Shown here piece after piece: positions 1 to 11,382 of a stretch of DNA of 48,381 nt (position 1 is its first letter; each line of letters opens with the position of its first letter). Source of the DNA: Bacillus sp. REN3 (GTDB lineage: Bacteria; Bacillota; Bacilli; Bacillales; Cytobacillaceae); contig NZ_JAERSD010000029.1 in the NCBI RefSeq assembly GCF_017912555.1, forward strand, positions 1 to 48,381. The letters run 5' to 3'. A model generated the notes under the pieces. The model saw only the letters and a list, made by a program, of their open reading frames with translations. It was not told the DNA's origin and did no database searches. Both the position numbers and the translations under genes were made by a program.

Positions 1-115
1 GTTGGCTCATGATCTTCATAAGAAGCCATGATGATTATTGTTTGTTGACGCTTGTTTGTTTAGTTTTCAAAGAGCAATTGTTACTCCGTCGCCCGGAAGC
101 GACTTTATTAATATA
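1..115 (-). other. 16S rRNA leader region of an rRNA operon (partial)
   Basis: On the minus strand, downstream of two rRNA-type promoters, this stretch looks like a Bacillus 16S leader and runs off the left edge before the 16S gene. It contains a boxA-like antitermination element (TGCTCTTTGA, 67-76) followed by a typical leader tract. The order gyrA, HD-GYP gene, rRNA operon fits the first rRNA operon next to the origin in Bacillus. No rRNA sequence itself is inside the window, so the identification rests on the leader, boxA and promoters. Confidence 0.75.
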
Positions 116-139
116 TCATTTTCAAACTATCAAAGTCAA
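110..139 (-). promoter_or_regulatory. rRNA promoter P2
   Basis: On the minus strand, -35 TTGACT (134-139) and -10 TATATT (110-115) are separated by 18 bases, just ahead of the boxA-bearing leader. It is the downstream member of a tandem pair, the usual arrangement for Bacillus rRNA operons. Confidence 0.65.
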
Positions 140-194
140 TAACTTTTTTTAAAAAAACACGACAAAAGCATTTTTTTCATTACTGACTTTGAAG

Positions 195-223
195 ATTATA
201 TCAAGCAAACGCCTATTATGCAA
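195..223 (-). promoter_or_regulatory. rRNA promoter P1
   Basis: On the minus strand, -35 TTGCAT (218-223) and a perfect -10 TATAAT (195-200) are separated by 17 bases. It lies about 85 bp upstream of P2 and directly after the end of the HD-GYP gene. Confidence 0.75.
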
Positions 224-257
224 TACTTTTTCAAAAAGAATCGCTTATAAAATCGCA

Positions 258-287
258 ATTCAAAAGCCAACCCTAAGGGCCGGCTTA
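258..287 (-). terminator. Putative terminator of HD-GYP gene
   Basis: A hairpin with arms AGCC-GCCC and GGG-GGCT (265-285) overlaps the stop codon of the HD-GYP gene and is followed on the minus strand by TTTTGAATT. The stem is imperfect and the T-run short. It would insulate the gene from the rRNA promoters. Confidence 0.4.
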
Positions 288-1370
288 TTGGAGGACTTCT
301 TCAATATACAAGTGCCTGTTTTGTTCCAGTGCGATAATTTGTTCCGTATCCAGCAGCCTGATCAGCGGCCTTGTCGGAGTTGTTTCGGAGGCGAAGAGGA
401 CTTCGGCATCATGACCATCGGATAGCCGAACCTTGCTTCCGATCGAAAAATTCATGACCGCTGTACTTAGTGCACTCAATACACCGATATCGAATTCACC
501 GAACAAGTCTTCCTGGATCATTTCGAGGACCTTGAATGGGGAATTCTTCGGTTTATAGATCCTTTCTGATGTCATGGCATGGAAAGTATCGGCCACAGTA
601 ATGATCTTTGCGGATGGATCGATGCGATTTGCTTTTTCCCCAAACGGATACCCGCTTCCGTCGAGCCTTTCATGATGCTGCAGGATGGCCACCTTCGCAC
701 TTTCCTTCAACAGCGGGCTATTCTTGACCATTTGATAACTGAAGGTGGGATGTTTCTTGATTTCCTCGTATTCCTCTTCAGTCAGGGTCGATTCTTTGTT
801 CAGGACAGCCTGGCTTATCTTTGCCATCCCACAGTCTGACAGGCAGCCTGCAAGGGCAACCTGGGTGATGTCTCCCTTACTGTGATTGAGTTTTTTGGCA
901 ATGAACGCACTTATGATCCCCACAGCGAGGGGGTGGTCATATAGATAATCCGCTTTCGTTGAGTAATGATGCAGATAAAGAATCGTCGAAGAGCTGAATT
1001 CAGGATGCTCGATCAGTGGAAGGATAATGCTTCTGACTTTCGAGACATCCATTTGTATGCCAGATTGCCATTTAATGAATTCTTTTTTGAATTCCTGCTT
1101 TTTGCGTAAAAATAAATCGATAAAGCTCAATTCACCCGGAACAGGTGCGCTCGTATCCGCTGTTTCCTTTCCAGTACGCGGAGCATAAAACGGTTCACCG
1201 TTTACCATCGTTTTTTCAACTTCAACTTCCTTTATCAGAAAAGCCTTAAGCACTTCTATCAGTTGATTGGTTAGCACAGTTTTCTTATTGATGATTGGCC
1301 TGTTGGTCCTGCTTACCACATCAGCCATGAGGATACAGCCCTCTTTCAGATTGTTGACATTTACGCGCAA
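285..1370 (-). CDS. HD-GYP domain-like protein with degenerate HD motif
   Basis: A 361-residue protein. Residues about 130-290 resemble an HD-GYP phosphohydrolase, the class that degrades cyclic di-nucleotides. HHERLDGSGYP is at 232-242, VADTFHAMTS at 259-268 and a helix histidine at H146. The metal-binding His-Asp pair is changed: where LHDIGK is expected the sequence reads LSDCGM (177-182), so the His is a Ser. Catalysis may be lost or altered. Residues 1-120 are an unrecognised N-terminal region. The start is TTG at 1370 with GAGGTGG seven bases upstream. It lies between gyrA and an rRNA operon. No membrane segment is evident. It could be a sensor or binding protein rather than an enzyme. 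Confidence 0.8.
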   Translation of the reverse strand: MRVNVNNLKEGCILMADVVSRTNRPIINKKTVLTNQLIEVLKAFLIKEVEVEKTMVNGEPFYAPRTGKETADTSAPVPGELSFIDLFLRKKQEFKKEFIKWQSGIQMDVSKVRSIILPLIEHPEFSSSTILYLHHYSTKADYLYDHPLAVGIISAFIAKKLNHSKGDITQVALAGCLSDCGMAKISQAVLNKESTLTEEEYEEIKKHPTFSYQMVKNSPLLKESAKVAILQHHERLDGSGYPFGEKANRIDPSAKIITVADTFHAMTSERIYKPKNSPFKVLEMIQEDLFGEFDIGVLSALSTAVMNFSIGSKVRLSDGHDAEVLFASETTPTRPLIRLLDTEQIIALEQNRHLYIEEVLQ

Positions 1371-1431
1371 GGCTTTTCCACCTCTTAACTCTAGTTTCTC
1401 ACTTTCACTTTCAATTTTACTTTATTTTACC

Positions 1432-1461
1432 AAAAAAGAGGAACACAAATTTGTGTTCCTC
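1432..1461 (-). terminator. gyrA terminator
   Basis: On the minus strand, a perfect hairpin with arms GAGGAACACA and TGTGTTCCTC around an AATT centre is followed by six T residues. It is a strong intrinsic terminator directly after gyrA. Confidence 0.9.
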
Positions 1462-1471
1462 CAAATGTTTT

Positions 1472-4030
1472 TTATTCATTGTCGGTTTCTGGCAGAGCTT
1501 CCGATGAATTTTCACTGGTTGCAGGTTCTGCGCCATCTTCATGTGCAGGCCCGTCACCGCCCTCTTCATCAGGATCGATTTCATCGAACTTCTCTTCTTC
1601 TTTTTCGACTTGCGCAACGGTCGCAACAAACTCATTTTCCGTCTTATCCAGGGCAATCAGCTTAACCCCCTGAGTATTCCGGCCGGTCACGGAAATCGAA
1701 CCAACAGGAATCCGGATCAAGACCCCACCTGTGGTGATCAGCATCAAATCTTCCTCGCCGGTTACGACTTTCACTGTCACGAGGTCACCGTTCCTATCAG
1801 TAATGTTGCAAGTCTTGATTCCTTTTCCGCCACGGCCCTGCCTCCTGTATTCTTCTGCAGGGGTCCGCTTGCCGAAACCATTTTTGGTGACGACAAGGAT
1901 CTCAGAGCCTTCTTCCAGGACTTCCATGCCAACGACTTCGTCCCCTTCAGAAAGCGCGATGCCTTTTACGCCCGTTGCGGTACGGCCCATTGAACGGACA
2001 TCGGTTTCAGGGAAACGGATCAGGAGACCGTTCTTCGTGCCGATGATCATTTCTTTGTCGCCATCTGTAAGGCGCACGGAAATCAATTCATCGCCTTCCC
2101 TCAGGTTCAGGGCAATCAAGCCGTTGTTCCTGATATTCGCAAAGGAGGTAAGCGGCGAACGTTTGGAAATCCCCTCTTTCGTTGTGAAGAAAAGGAACCA
2201 GTCGTCGACGAATTCCTCGATTGGAATGATCGCATTGACCCATTCTCCCTTTTCGATTTCAAGCAGGTTGATGATCGGGATTCCCTTAGCAGTCCGGTTG
2301 AATTCCGGGATTTCGTAACCCTTCGAACGATAGACCTTGCCCTTGTTCGTAAAGAACAAGATCGTGTCGTGCGTCGAGGTTGTGATCAGATGTTCAACGA
2401 AGTCATCTTCATTCGTTCCCATCCCCTGGATGCCCCGGCCGCCACGGCGCTGCGCCCTGTAAGTTGACACAGGCAAACGCTTAATATAGCCATTGTGTGT
2501 CAGCGTGATGACAATGTTTTCGCGAGGGATCAAGTCTTCATCCTCGATCATCTCCAGCCCTCCGGAAACAATTTCAGTACGGCGCTCATCATTGAAGCGC
2601 TCTTTGATTTCCGTCAGCTCTTCGCGGATGATTTCAAGCACTTTTTCATTATCTGCAAGAATGGCTTTTAATTCGGCAATCAACTTCATCAGGTTCTGGA
2701 ATTCTTCTTCGATTTTTTCGCGTTCCAGGCCTGTCAGCCTTTGGAGACGCATATCCAGGATCGCCTGGGCCTGCTTCTCAGAGAGGCTGAACTGTTCCAT
2801 CAAGCCTTCCTTGGCGATTTCAGTCGTCCTCGAGCTTCTGATCAAGCTGATGACTGCATCAAGATTATCAAGGGCAATCCGCAATCCTTCGAGAATATGA
2901 GCCCTTGCTTCAGCTTTCTTCAAGTCGAATTCTGTCCTGCGGCGGATCACGACAACCTGGTGGTCAAGGTAGTATTTCAAACATTGCTTAAGGTTCAGCA
3001 CCTTCGGCTGCCCTTCGACAAGGGCCAGCAAGTTGATCCCGAAGGTTGTCTGCAATGCCGTTTGCTTATAAAGGTTATTCAATAGCACATTTGCATTCGC
3101 ATCTTTGCGGACTTCAATGAAGATCCTCATCCCATTGCGGTCGGATTCATCCCTCAAGTCGGTGATGCCATCGATTCTTTTATCGCGCACGAGCTCTGCG
3201 ATTTTTTCGATCAGCTTCGCTTTATTGACCTGATATGGAAGCTCACTGACAACGATGACTTCTTTTCCGTTTGTTTTCTGTTCGATTTCAACTTTTGCCC
3301 TAAGCGTGATGGAACCGCGGCCTGTCTCATAGGCCTTGCGGATCCCGCTTCGTCCGAGGATCAGCCCGGCGGTAGGGAAATCAGGGCCTTTGATGATTTC
3401 CATCAGCTCCTGGATGGTAAGGTCAGGGTCCTTGCTGATTGCGAGGACGCCATCGATCACTTCTCCAAGCTGATGTGGCGGAATGTTCGTCGCCATCCCG
3501 ACGGCAATTCCCGACGTACCATTGACAAGGAGGTTAGGGAACCTCGACGGCATGACGACCGGTTCTCTTTCAGCACCGTCATAGTTATCTTGGTAATCAA
3601 TCGTATCCTTGTTGATGTCACGAAGAAGTTCCATCGAAATCTTTGACATGCGAGCTTCTGTATATCGCATCGCCGCGGCTGCATCGCCATCGACCGAACC
3701 GAAGTTTCCATGCCCATCTACGAGCATGTAACGGTAGTTGAAATCCTGTGCCATGCGGACCATTGTATCGTAAACCGCCGAGTCACCGTGCGGGTGATAC
3801 TTACCGATTACTTCGCCGACGATCCTCGCTGATTTTTTATAGGCTTTGTCCGCATGCATACCAAGGTCATGCATGGCGTAAAGAATCCTTCTATGCACTG
3901 GCTTCAGGCCGTCACGCACATCCGGAAGCGCACGAGCGACGATAACGCTCATGGCATAATCCAGGAAGGATGAACGCATTTCCTGGCTAATATTAACCTC
4001 TTTCACACGATAATTGGGTGTTTCAGCCAT
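1472..4030 (-). CDS. gyrA: DNA gyrase subunit A
   Basis: Breakage-reunion subunit of gyrase (A2B2), which introduces negative supercoils ahead of the fork. The 852 residues include the winged-helix catalytic core with active-site Tyr123 (AMRYTEARM), the coiled coil that bears the C gate, and the C-terminal beta-pinwheel with a GyrA box (QRRGGRG). The quinolone-determining region has Ser84 and Asp88 ([10 protein letters not shown]), the usual susceptible residues. The acidic tail (about 815-852) is rich in Glu and Asp. The start ATG has AAAGGAGG upstream. It is separated from gyrB by a hairpin terminator at 4111-4145, so it probably also has its own transcription. Confidence 0.98.
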   Translation of the reverse strand: MAETPNYRVKEVNISQEMRSSFLDYAMSVIVARALPDVRDGLKPVHRRILYAMHDLGMHADKAYKKSARIVGEVIGKYHPHGDSAVYDTMVRMAQDFNYRYMLVDGHGNFGSVDGDAAAAMRYTEARMSKISMELLRDINKDTIDYQDNYDGAEREPVVMPSRFPNLLVNGTSGIAVGMATNIPPHQLGEVIDGVLAISKDPDLTIQELMEIIKGPDFPTAGLILGRSGIRKAYETGRGSITLRAKVEIEQKTNGKEVIVVSELPYQVNKAKLIEKIAELVRDKRIDGITDLRDESDRNGMRIFIEVRKDANANVLLNNLYKQTALQTTFGINLLALVEGQPKVLNLKQCLKYYLDHQVVVIRRRTEFDLKKAEARAHILEGLRIALDNLDAVISLIRSSRTTEIAKEGLMEQFSLSEKQAQAILDMRLQRLTGLEREKIEEEFQNLMKLIAELKAILADNEKVLEIIREELTEIKERFNDERRTEIVSGGLEMIEDEDLIPRENIVITLTHNGYIKRLPVSTYRAQRRGGRGIQGMGTNEDDFVEHLITTSTHDTILFFTNKGKVYRSKGYEIPEFNRTAKGIPIINLLEIEKGEWVNAIIPIEEFVDDWFLFFTTKEGISKRSPLTSFANIRNNGLIALNLREGDELISVRLTDGDKEMIIGTKNGLLIRFPETDVRSMGRTATGVKGIALSEGDEVVGMEVLEEGSEILVVTKNGFGKRTPAEEYRRQGRGGKGIKTCNITDRNGDLVTVKVVTGEEDLMLITTGGVLIRIPVGSISVTGRNTQGVKLIALDKTENEFVATVAQVEKEEEKFDEIDPDEEGGDGPAHEDGAEPATSENSSEALPETDNE

Positions 4031-4110
4031 TTTTAAGAGGAACCTCCTTTAGGAACTCTGTTCAAGCAATCGCCATGGCCCGCAGAAAACCAGTCCCATA
4101 GCGACTTAAG

Positions 4111-4145
4111 AAAAAGCAGGATAGAGGGAGAAACCACCTATCCTG
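4111..4145 (-). terminator. gyrB terminator
   Basis: On the minus strand, a hairpin with arms CAGGATAG and CTATCCTG (4138-4145 and 4117-4124) is followed by CTTTTTCTT. It lies between gyrB and gyrA. Confidence 0.75.
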
Positions 4146-4153
4146 GCCGTATA

Positions 4154-6088
<1,935 letters not shown>

Positions 6089-6130
6089 CTACACTTTCCG
6101 TTATCCTTCTTTTGCATATACTAATCTATA

Positions 6131-6379
6131 TTAAAACTCCTGGACTGATGATTTCATGGAGCGTTTCTTTAAAGTCCCTGATGCCAATGGCGAAAAATAA
6201 ACAAGATCGCCAGTGACGACGATGGATTTGGCTGCGCCCTTTGCCAGATGGACGGCTTTCTTCTGCTGCCGTCCAATGAATTCTTCCATGAACGGAGAAG
6301 ATTTTGCGCTGTCGATATCCAGGATTGCGATAATGTCCCGTGTCCTTACCAGGACTTCTTCGCCAACATGCAAGTACAT
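6131..6379 (-). CDS. remB: Extracellular matrix regulator RemB
   Basis: A small protein of 82 residues matching B. subtilis RemB (YaaB) in length, position and sequence (MYLHVGEEVLVRTRD at the start, SPLASGTLKKR near the end). RemB activates matrix and biofilm genes in B. subtilis; this is established there and inferred here. The start is ATG at 6379 with AGGTGG five bases upstream. A GTG at 6388 would add three residues and is less likely. It begins ten bases after the recF stop, in the same operon as recF and gyrB. Confidence 0.88.
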   Translation of the reverse strand: MYLHVGEEVLVRTRDIIAILDIDSAKSSPFMEEFIGRQQKKAVHLAKGAAKSIVVTGDLVYFSPLASGTLKKRSMKSSVQEF

Positions 6380-6389
6380 TACATCCACC

Positions 6390-7508
6390 TCACTGGATTC
6401 TCGCCATATTTCCCGCTTCCACCCTGAAGGCAGCCGCTTCCTTCAGCGTCTGATGGTCGATTCCATCCACGCTCGTTGTCGTCACGAAGGTTTGGACTTT
6501 TCCCTGGATGGTGTTCAATAAGTGGGATTGGCGGTAATCGTCTAGTTCAGACAGCACATCATCAAGCAGCAGGATCGGATACTCGCCAATCTCGGCCTGG
6601 ATCAGTTCGATTTCTGCCAGTTTCACCGACAACGCGGTCGTCCGCTGCTGGCCCTGCGATCCGAAGGTCTGGACATCGCGCCCATTCACAAAAAATTGCA
6701 GATCGTCCCGATGCGGACCGAACATACTCGTTCCACGGTCGATCTCCCTGTTTTTCACTTTCGCGAATTTTTCCTCATAGACTGCTATCATTTTCGACAA
6801 ATCATCCCCTTCTGATACGTCTGCAGAAGGTTTATAGACAATTTCAAGGCTTTCGAGCCCTCTTGAGATGCCCTGGTGGATCGGCAATGCCCACTTTTCA
6901 AGCAGTTTCAGGAACTCGAATCTCTTTTCGACAATCTTTGCAGCTGACTGGATGAATTGTTCCGTCAGGATTTCTAGCATCGTCATATCAGTGCTTTTCT
7001 TGATTTGCAGCTGTTTGAGGTAATGGTTCCGCTGCTGCAGGATTTTGTTGTACTGGCTCATTTCATGCAAATAGACTGGAGATACCTGGCCAATCTCCAT
7101 ATCAATAAAACGGCGCCTAACTTGAGGACTCCCCTTTACTAGGTGAAGGTCTTCAGGCGCGAACATGACAACATTCATATTGCCTACATATTGGCTGAGC
7201 TTCCGCTGTTCGAGATGGTTCACCCTTGCTCTTTTTCCTTTTTTGGAAATGACCAGCTGCATGGGCAGCGAGCCGCTGCTTTTTATGATCCGTCCTTCTA
7301 TTTTAGCATATTCCTCGTCCCAGCGAATAAGATCTTTATCATTGGAGGTCCGATGGGACTTGGCCATTGCCAGGACATAGATCGATTCCATCACATTCGT
7401 CTTTCCCTGCGCATTCTCCCCAAGGATCACATTCACCTTGTTTTCGAAGGGAATCTCGAGCTCAGGGTAATTCCGATAATTTTTCAATTTCAGATCTTCT
7501 ATATACAT
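6390..7508 (-). CDS. recF: DNA replication/repair protein RecF
   Basis: An SMC-like ABC ATPase that helps load RecA at gaps through RecFOR. The 372 residues carry Walker A GENAQGKT (30-37), a coiled-coil arm in the middle, the signature region near FGSQGQQRT, and Walker [13 protein letters not shown]. The ATG has GAGGATGG upstream. It sits between yaaA and remB in the dnaA-to-gyrA series, the standard order for Bacillus. Confidence 0.97.
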   Translation of the reverse strand: MYIEDLKLKNYRNYPELEIPFENKVNVILGENAQGKTNVMESIYVLAMAKSHRTSNDKDLIRWDEEYAKIEGRIIKSSGSLPMQLVISKKGKRARVNHLEQRKLSQYVGNMNVVMFAPEDLHLVKGSPQVRRRFIDMEIGQVSPVYLHEMSQYNKILQQRNHYLKQLQIKKSTDMTMLEILTEQFIQSAAKIVEKRFEFLKLLEKWALPIHQGISRGLESLEIVYKPSADVSEGDDLSKMIAVYEEKFAKVKNREIDRGTSMFGPHRDDLQFFVNGRDVQTFGSQGQQRTTALSVKLAEIELIQAEIGEYPILLLDDVLSELDDYRQSHLLNTIQGKVQTFVTTTSVDGIDHQTLKEAAAFRVEAGNMARIQ

Positions 7509-7527
7509 GGACAGTCCATCCTCTGAA

Positions 7528-7743
7528 TTATTGCGTTATGAGGAACTCCCCAAAACCGGGGATCCTCACTTGGTCCCCCGCACGAAGCTTCCTTCCTCTT
7601 CGCTGGTCCTGTTCACCATTGATAAAAACATCATGCTCGCTTAAAAACCATTTCGCCATTCCGCCTGATTGGATGACATCGGCTAGTTTCAAAAATTGGC
7701 CGAGGGTTATATATTCCGTATCGATTTTGATTTCTTCGTTCAC
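7528..7743 (-). CDS. yaaA: S4 domain protein YaaA/RlbA
   Basis: A 71-residue S4-type RNA-binding protein found between dnaN and recF in Firmicutes. The sequence [17 protein letters not shown] and the RRGRKL motif are close to B. subtilis YaaA. That protein has been linked to ribosome assembly and RecF-neighbourhood functions, but its precise role is unsettled. I chose GTG at 7743 ([10 protein letters not shown]) by homology and the GGGTG before it. A longer TTG start at 7764 is possible. Confidence 0.88.
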   Translation of the reverse strand: MNEEIKIDTEYITLGQFLKLADVIQSGGMAKWFLSEHDVFINGEQDQRRGRKLRAGDQVRIPGFGEFLITQ

Positions 7744-7835
7744 GTCCTCACCCTTTTCTTCCAAAAAGACTTAATACTTTATTCTACTAAATTTTTACCA
7801 GGGAAACAAATATTCTAAATAGCCGCTCCAATCAT

Positions 7836-7866
7836 AAAAAGGCCACCAGCGTCGAACTGGTGGCTC
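7836..7866 (-). terminator. dnaN terminator
   Basis: On the minus strand, a hairpin with arms GCCACCAG and CTGGTGGC and a seven-base loop is followed by CTTTTTATG. It lies 30 bases after the dnaN stop and separates dnaA-dnaN from yaaA-recF, at least partly. Confidence 0.85.
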
Positions 7867-7897
7867 TATTCTAATCCGTGGCTGCATTTTCAAATGC

Positions 7898-9034
7898 TTA
7901 GTAGGTCCTTACTGGCAGGATCAGCTGCAGGATGGAATCATCATGCATTGGCCTGATGATGAATGGCCTCATCGCGCCGGTAAAGCTGATTTGGATCTCT
8001 GTACCTTCAAGCGCCTTCAAGGCATCCATCATGTATTTCGCGCTGAAGGAAATTTTCAGGTCTTCTCCTTCAATCGACTGGCTCTGGATTTCTTCCACAA
8101 CTGTTCCGATTTCCGGTGTATTGGAAGATACCTCGATCGCCCCTCCCTCGATTATCGAGAACTTGACGACATTGTTCCTTCCTTCCCTCGCAAGCAAGGA
8201 AGCGCGGTCGATTGCATGCAGGAATTCCTTTGTATTCACAACGACATCCGTCTTGCTTTCAGTTGGGATTAACCTGGCTGTGTCAGGGTAATTCCCTTCA
8301 AGCAGCCTAGAGAAAAACAATAGATGTTTCGCCTTGAACAATACCTGGTTTTCAGTAATGACGATCTCGACAAGATCCGAGCTGTCATCAAGAATCTTGC
8401 TCAATTCTGTTAGGCTTTTTCCCGGAATGACAACATTATAGTTTTCGGAATTCTCTGCTTCCAGCTTCGCTTTTCTTAACGCAAGCCTGTGGCTATCTGT
8501 TGCAATACAGATCAATTCATTATTTTCGACCTTCCAGTTTACACCTGTCAAGATCGGGCGTGTTTCTGAGGTGGACACTGCGAACACAGTCTGGCGGATC
8601 AGGCTTTTCAGCAAATCAGTAGGAATCCTGAAAACATGTTCCTCCGAAATTTGCGGAAGGTGCGGATATTCCTCGGCATCCAGTCCGTTCAGGTTGAATT
8701 CGGACTTCCCAGAACGGATGACAGTCTGCAAATGGTTGTGGACTTCGATTTCCACAGTGTCTGTAGGCAGCTTCTTGACGATTTCGCTGAAAAAACGGGC
8801 CTGCAGTACGATCGATCCGGTCCGTTTTATTTCGACGATTTCATCGCCCGCCTCTTCCTTTGGAATGAAAGATTCGATTGAAATATCGGAATCGCTGCCT
8901 GTCAAGGTCACTCCATCCTCTGAAGCGACAATCTTGATTCCTGTCAAAATCGGGATCGTCGTTCTGCTTGTTACTGCCTTCATAACATCCTGGACGCTTT
9001 GCAGCAATGAATCGCGTTGGATTATAAATCTCAT
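7898..9034 (-). CDS. dnaN: DNA polymerase III beta subunit (sliding clamp)
   Basis: The homodimeric clamp that tethers PolC, DnaE and other partners to DNA. The 378 residues have the three clamp folds in order, and the C-terminal end ILPVRTY is typical of the bacterial family. The start ATG at 9034 has CGGAGG upstream. It is separated from dnaA by 184 bp holding the origin unwinding module. In Bacillus it is co-transcribed with dnaA, and the lack of a terminator between the two agrees with that. Confidence 0.98.
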   Translation of the reverse strand: MRFIIQRDSLLQSVQDVMKAVTSRTTIPILTGIKIVASEDGVTLTGSDSDISIESFIPKEEAGDEIVEIKRTGSIVLQARFFSEIVKKLPTDTVEIEVHNHLQTVIRSGKSEFNLNGLDAEEYPHLPQISEEHVFRIPTDLLKSLIRQTVFAVSTSETRPILTGVNWKVENNELICIATDSHRLALRKAKLEAENSENYNVVIPGKSLTELSKILDDSSDLVEIVITENQVLFKAKHLLFFSRLLEGNYPDTARLIPTESKTDVVVNTKEFLHAIDRASLLAREGRNNVVKFSIIEGGAIEVSSNTPEIGTVVEEIQSQSIEGEDLKISFSAKYMMDALKALEGTEIQISFTGAMRPFIIRPMHDDSILQLILPVRTY

Positions 9035-9218
9035 TTTTTTAATCCTCCGTTAAGTATATTTTCTCTGCGAAAATCATATAATTATTATGTTTTTAAAATA
9101 GTAGAAGTACTAGTAGTGCCTGTGGATTTGTGGATAAGTCGATTGATCAAAGGAAACACAGTCTATCCACATGTGGACAGACTGTGTGCAAACAGCGGAT
9201 AGTTATTCACACTTTTCC
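9035..9218. other. oriC, dnaA-dnaN part: unwinding module
   Basis: The gap between dnaA and dnaN holds an AT-rich stretch (about 9056-9100), then DnaA-trio repeats (TAG/AAG/TAC triplets, 9099-9116), a short GC element and DnaA boxes. TGTGGATAA at 9129-9137 and TTATTCACA at 9203-9211 are exact. TGTGGATTT (9121-9129), CTATCCACA (9163-9171) and TGTGGACAG (9172-9180) are near matches. The order box, GC spacer, trios, AT-rich DNA is the basal unwinding system known for B. subtilis oriC. Strand opening would begin in the AT-rich part. Confidence 0.88.
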
Positions 9219-10565
9219 TTATACTCTTAACTGTTCATTTATGTCTTTAAGCTGTCTTTGCAGCTGAGCATCGCTCGTGATCAGCTTCGAAATTTTCTCA
9301 TGGGCATGGATGACGGTCGTATGGTCGCGGCCGCCGAATTCCTCCCCGATCTTAGGGAGTGAGAAATCAGTCAGTTCCCTTGATAAGTACATGGCGATCT
9401 GCCTTGGGAAAGCCACGGATTTGGTCCGCTTCTTTGCCTTGAAATCCTCCAGCTTCACATTGAAATGCTGACCGACTACCCGTTGGATATCAAGGATCGT
9501 GATCACCTTCGGCTTGGAGCTTGGGATGATATCCTTCAGGGCTTCCGCGGCAAGATCGGCGTTGATGTCCTTATTGATCAATGAAGAATAAGCGACAACC
9601 CGGATCAACGCTCCCTCCAGTTCGCGGATGTTGGAATCAATCTGGTTTGCGATATACAGCATCACTTCATTCGGGATATCGAGCCCTTCTGCTTTCGCTT
9701 TCTTCCGCAGGATCGCAATCCTTGTCTCCAGGTCAGGAGGCGTGATATCGGTGATCAAACCCCATTCAAATCGGGATCTCAGCCTGTCTTCCAAAGTCGG
9801 GATCTCTTTTGGCGGCCGGTCGCTCGAGATGACAATTTGCTTGCTTTCCTCATGCAATGTATTGAATGTATGGAAAAATTCTTCCTGCGTTTGTTCTTTT
9901 CCAGCCAGGAATTGAATATCATCTATGAGCAGGACATCGACGTTCCTGTATTTGTTTCGGAAATCGCCTGCTTTATTGTCACGGATTGAGTTGATGAATT
10001 CATTCGTGAATTTTTCGGATGATAAATAAACGACCTTGGCATTCGGATTATGGTCCTGCACGTAATGCCCGATCGCATGCATCAAGTGGGTTTTCCCGAG
10101 CCCGACTCCCCCGTAGATAAATAAAGGGTTGTAGGCCTTTGCCGGCGCTTCCGCCACTGCTAGTGAAGCGGCATGGGCAAACCTGTTCCCCGATCCTATG
10201 ACGAAAGTATCGAATGTATACTTTGGATTCAGCATACTGACAGGGAATTCAGGTGTTTCTTCATCCTTCTTGATCCTCTTTGGCGGCAGCGGAAGATCCA
10301 GATCTTCCTCCTTTTGATTCTGGGGAATAATGAATTTCACAGAAAGTTCTTCGCCGGTGATTTCATACAGGATCCCGCTGATTAACTGGGAATAGCGTTC
10401 TTCAAGCCAATCACGCGCAAATTCGTTCGGTGCTGTGATTGTCAGTACATCACCCTGGAGAGTATGTGCTTTTGTCGATTTCAGCCATGTTTCGAAACTC
10501 GGCTTGCTGATTTTTTTCTCGATTTTCGCGAGAGCATTATTCCAGAGGTCTGTGATATTCTCCAA
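9219..10565 (-). CDS. dnaA: Chromosomal replication initiator DnaA
   Basis: An AAA+ ATPase that binds DnaA boxes, opens oriC and helps load the helicase. Domain I is at the N-terminus ([15 protein letters not shown]), followed by a variable linker. The AAA+ domain has Walker A GGVGLGKT and Walker B LLIDDIQF. Domain IV has [16 protein letters not shown], the DNA-binding signature. I place the start at TTG 10565 (MENITDLW), seven bases after AAGGAGGG, giving 448 residues. An upstream in-frame ATG at 10595 would put the ribosome site inside the gene. DnaA boxes lie on both sides, which suggests autoregulation. Confidence 0.97.
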   Translation of the reverse strand: MENITDLWNNALAKIEKKISKPSFETWLKSTKAHTLQGDVLTITAPNEFARDWLEERYSQLISGILYEITGEELSVKFIIPQNQKEEDLDLPLPPKRIKKDEETPEFPVSMLNPKYTFDTFVIGSGNRFAHAASLAVAEAPAKAYNPLFIYGGVGLGKTHLMHAIGHYVQDHNPNAKVVYLSSEKFTNEFINSIRDNKAGDFRNKYRNVDVLLIDDIQFLAGKEQTQEEFFHTFNTLHEESKQIVISSDRPPKEIPTLEDRLRSRFEWGLITDITPPDLETRIAILRKKAKAEGLDIPNEVMLYIANQIDSNIRELEGALIRVVAYSSLINKDINADLAAEALKDIIPSSKPKVITILDIQRVVGQHFNVKLEDFKAKKRTKSVAFPRQIAMYLSRELTDFSLPKIGEEFGGRDHTTVIHAHEKISKLITSDAQLQRQLKDINEQLRV

Positions 10566-11078
10566 CAATTGTCCCTCCTTTTCTGTCGGTTTCATAAAAA
10601 ACCAGGTTATACAAGCTGTACAACCCCTTTGATTTATAAATATACGAAACTATTAATGTGGAAAAATATATAATAAGGAAACAAAGGAGGTTTTCGACAT
10701 TATCCACGGATTGTGGACAAAGTTTTACAACAGGCCTGAATAACCTATCCACAGGTTATCCACACTTTGTGGATAATAACATATGCATGGTTAATTTATT
10801 AAGAGTGAAAACACAAATATAATACCAAATAATCTGGCTTGGCGCAACGCCTTTTCATACATTATCCACAATCCCTTCCCGATGTGGAGTATAATTGTCC
10901 ACAGGCAGTTAGATTGTGTAGAAGTTGTCAAAACGGGCTGTGGATAAAGATAGAGCCTGTCGATTTTTGTCCACAGGCAAATGATTGAGCGGAAAAAAAT
11001 GATTTTTTAGGTGGATCACCTTCCGGGATAATCAAGTATTTTCCTTTCACAGGGACAGGCAGTTTTTTTCATAGGCAC
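10566..11078. other. oriC, dnaA upstream part: DnaA-box field
   Basis: About 510 bp between dnaA and rpmH with a dense set of DnaA boxes. Exact TTATCCACA or its complement lies at 10756-10764, 10768-10776, 10862-10870 and 10939-10947. One-mismatch boxes lie at 10700-10708, 10712-10720, 10745-10753, 10895-10903 and 10967-10975. A perfect Spo0A box (TTCGACA) at 10693-10699 abuts a DnaA box. TGTCAAA (10926-10932) and TGTCGAT (10958-10964) are near matches. This is the second half of the bipartite origin and overlaps the dnaA promoter region. I see no gene here. Confidence 0.88.
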
Positions 11079-11108
11079 TTGACAATCGAATACTCGCATC
11101 TTTATAAT
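11079..11108 (+). promoter_or_regulatory. rpmH promoter
   Basis: A perfect -35 TTGACA (11079-11084) and a perfect -10 TATAAT (11103-11108) with an 18-base spacer, about 50 bp before rpmH. Confidence 0.85.
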
Positions 11109-11155
11109 TACAAAGACTGTCTGTTACAGCTATTCCTCAGGGAGGTGTCACATAT

Positions 11156-11290
11156 ATGAAACGCACTTATCAACCAAATAAACGCAAACACAGCAAAGTT
11201 CACGGATTCCGTGCCCGCATGAGCAGTGCGAACGGCCGTAAGGTTCTTGCTCGTCGTCGTCGCAAAGGAAGAAAAGTATTATCAGCGTAG
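11156..11290 (+). CDS. rpmH: 50S ribosomal protein L34
   Basis: A 44-residue, highly basic protein ([14 protein letters not shown] at the start, [12 protein letters not shown] at the end), the standard bacterial L34. It is part of the large subunit. The ribosome site GGAGGTG is at 11141-11147, and a strong promoter precedes it. A hairpin follows at 11291-11317, before rnpA. The two genes are normally co-transcribed, so that hairpin probably limits rnpA expression rather than ending all transcripts. Confidence 0.98.
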   Translation: MKRTYQPNKRKHSKVHGFRARMSSANGRKVLARRRRKGRKVLSA

Positions 11291-11317
11291 GCCACTGAAA
11301 TGTCAGTGGTCTTTTTT
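11291..11317 (+). terminator. Terminator or attenuator between rpmH and rnpA
   Basis: Arms CCACTGA (11292-11298) and TCAGTGG (11303-11309) are followed by CTTTTTTCTC. It starts next to the rpmH stop, and rnpA follows without an obvious new promoter, so partial read-through is likely. Confidence 0.8.
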
Positions 11318-11382
11318 CTCTTTGGGCACTACTAATTTTGAGGGAAAGATGAGATCCACTGGGAATTGAAGGTGTTATATAG

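Noticed and set aside
1541-1993. Plus-strand open frames opposite gyrA and other long genes
   Set aside because: They are antisense to strongly conserved genes with no ribosome sites or family signals, so are treated as shadows.
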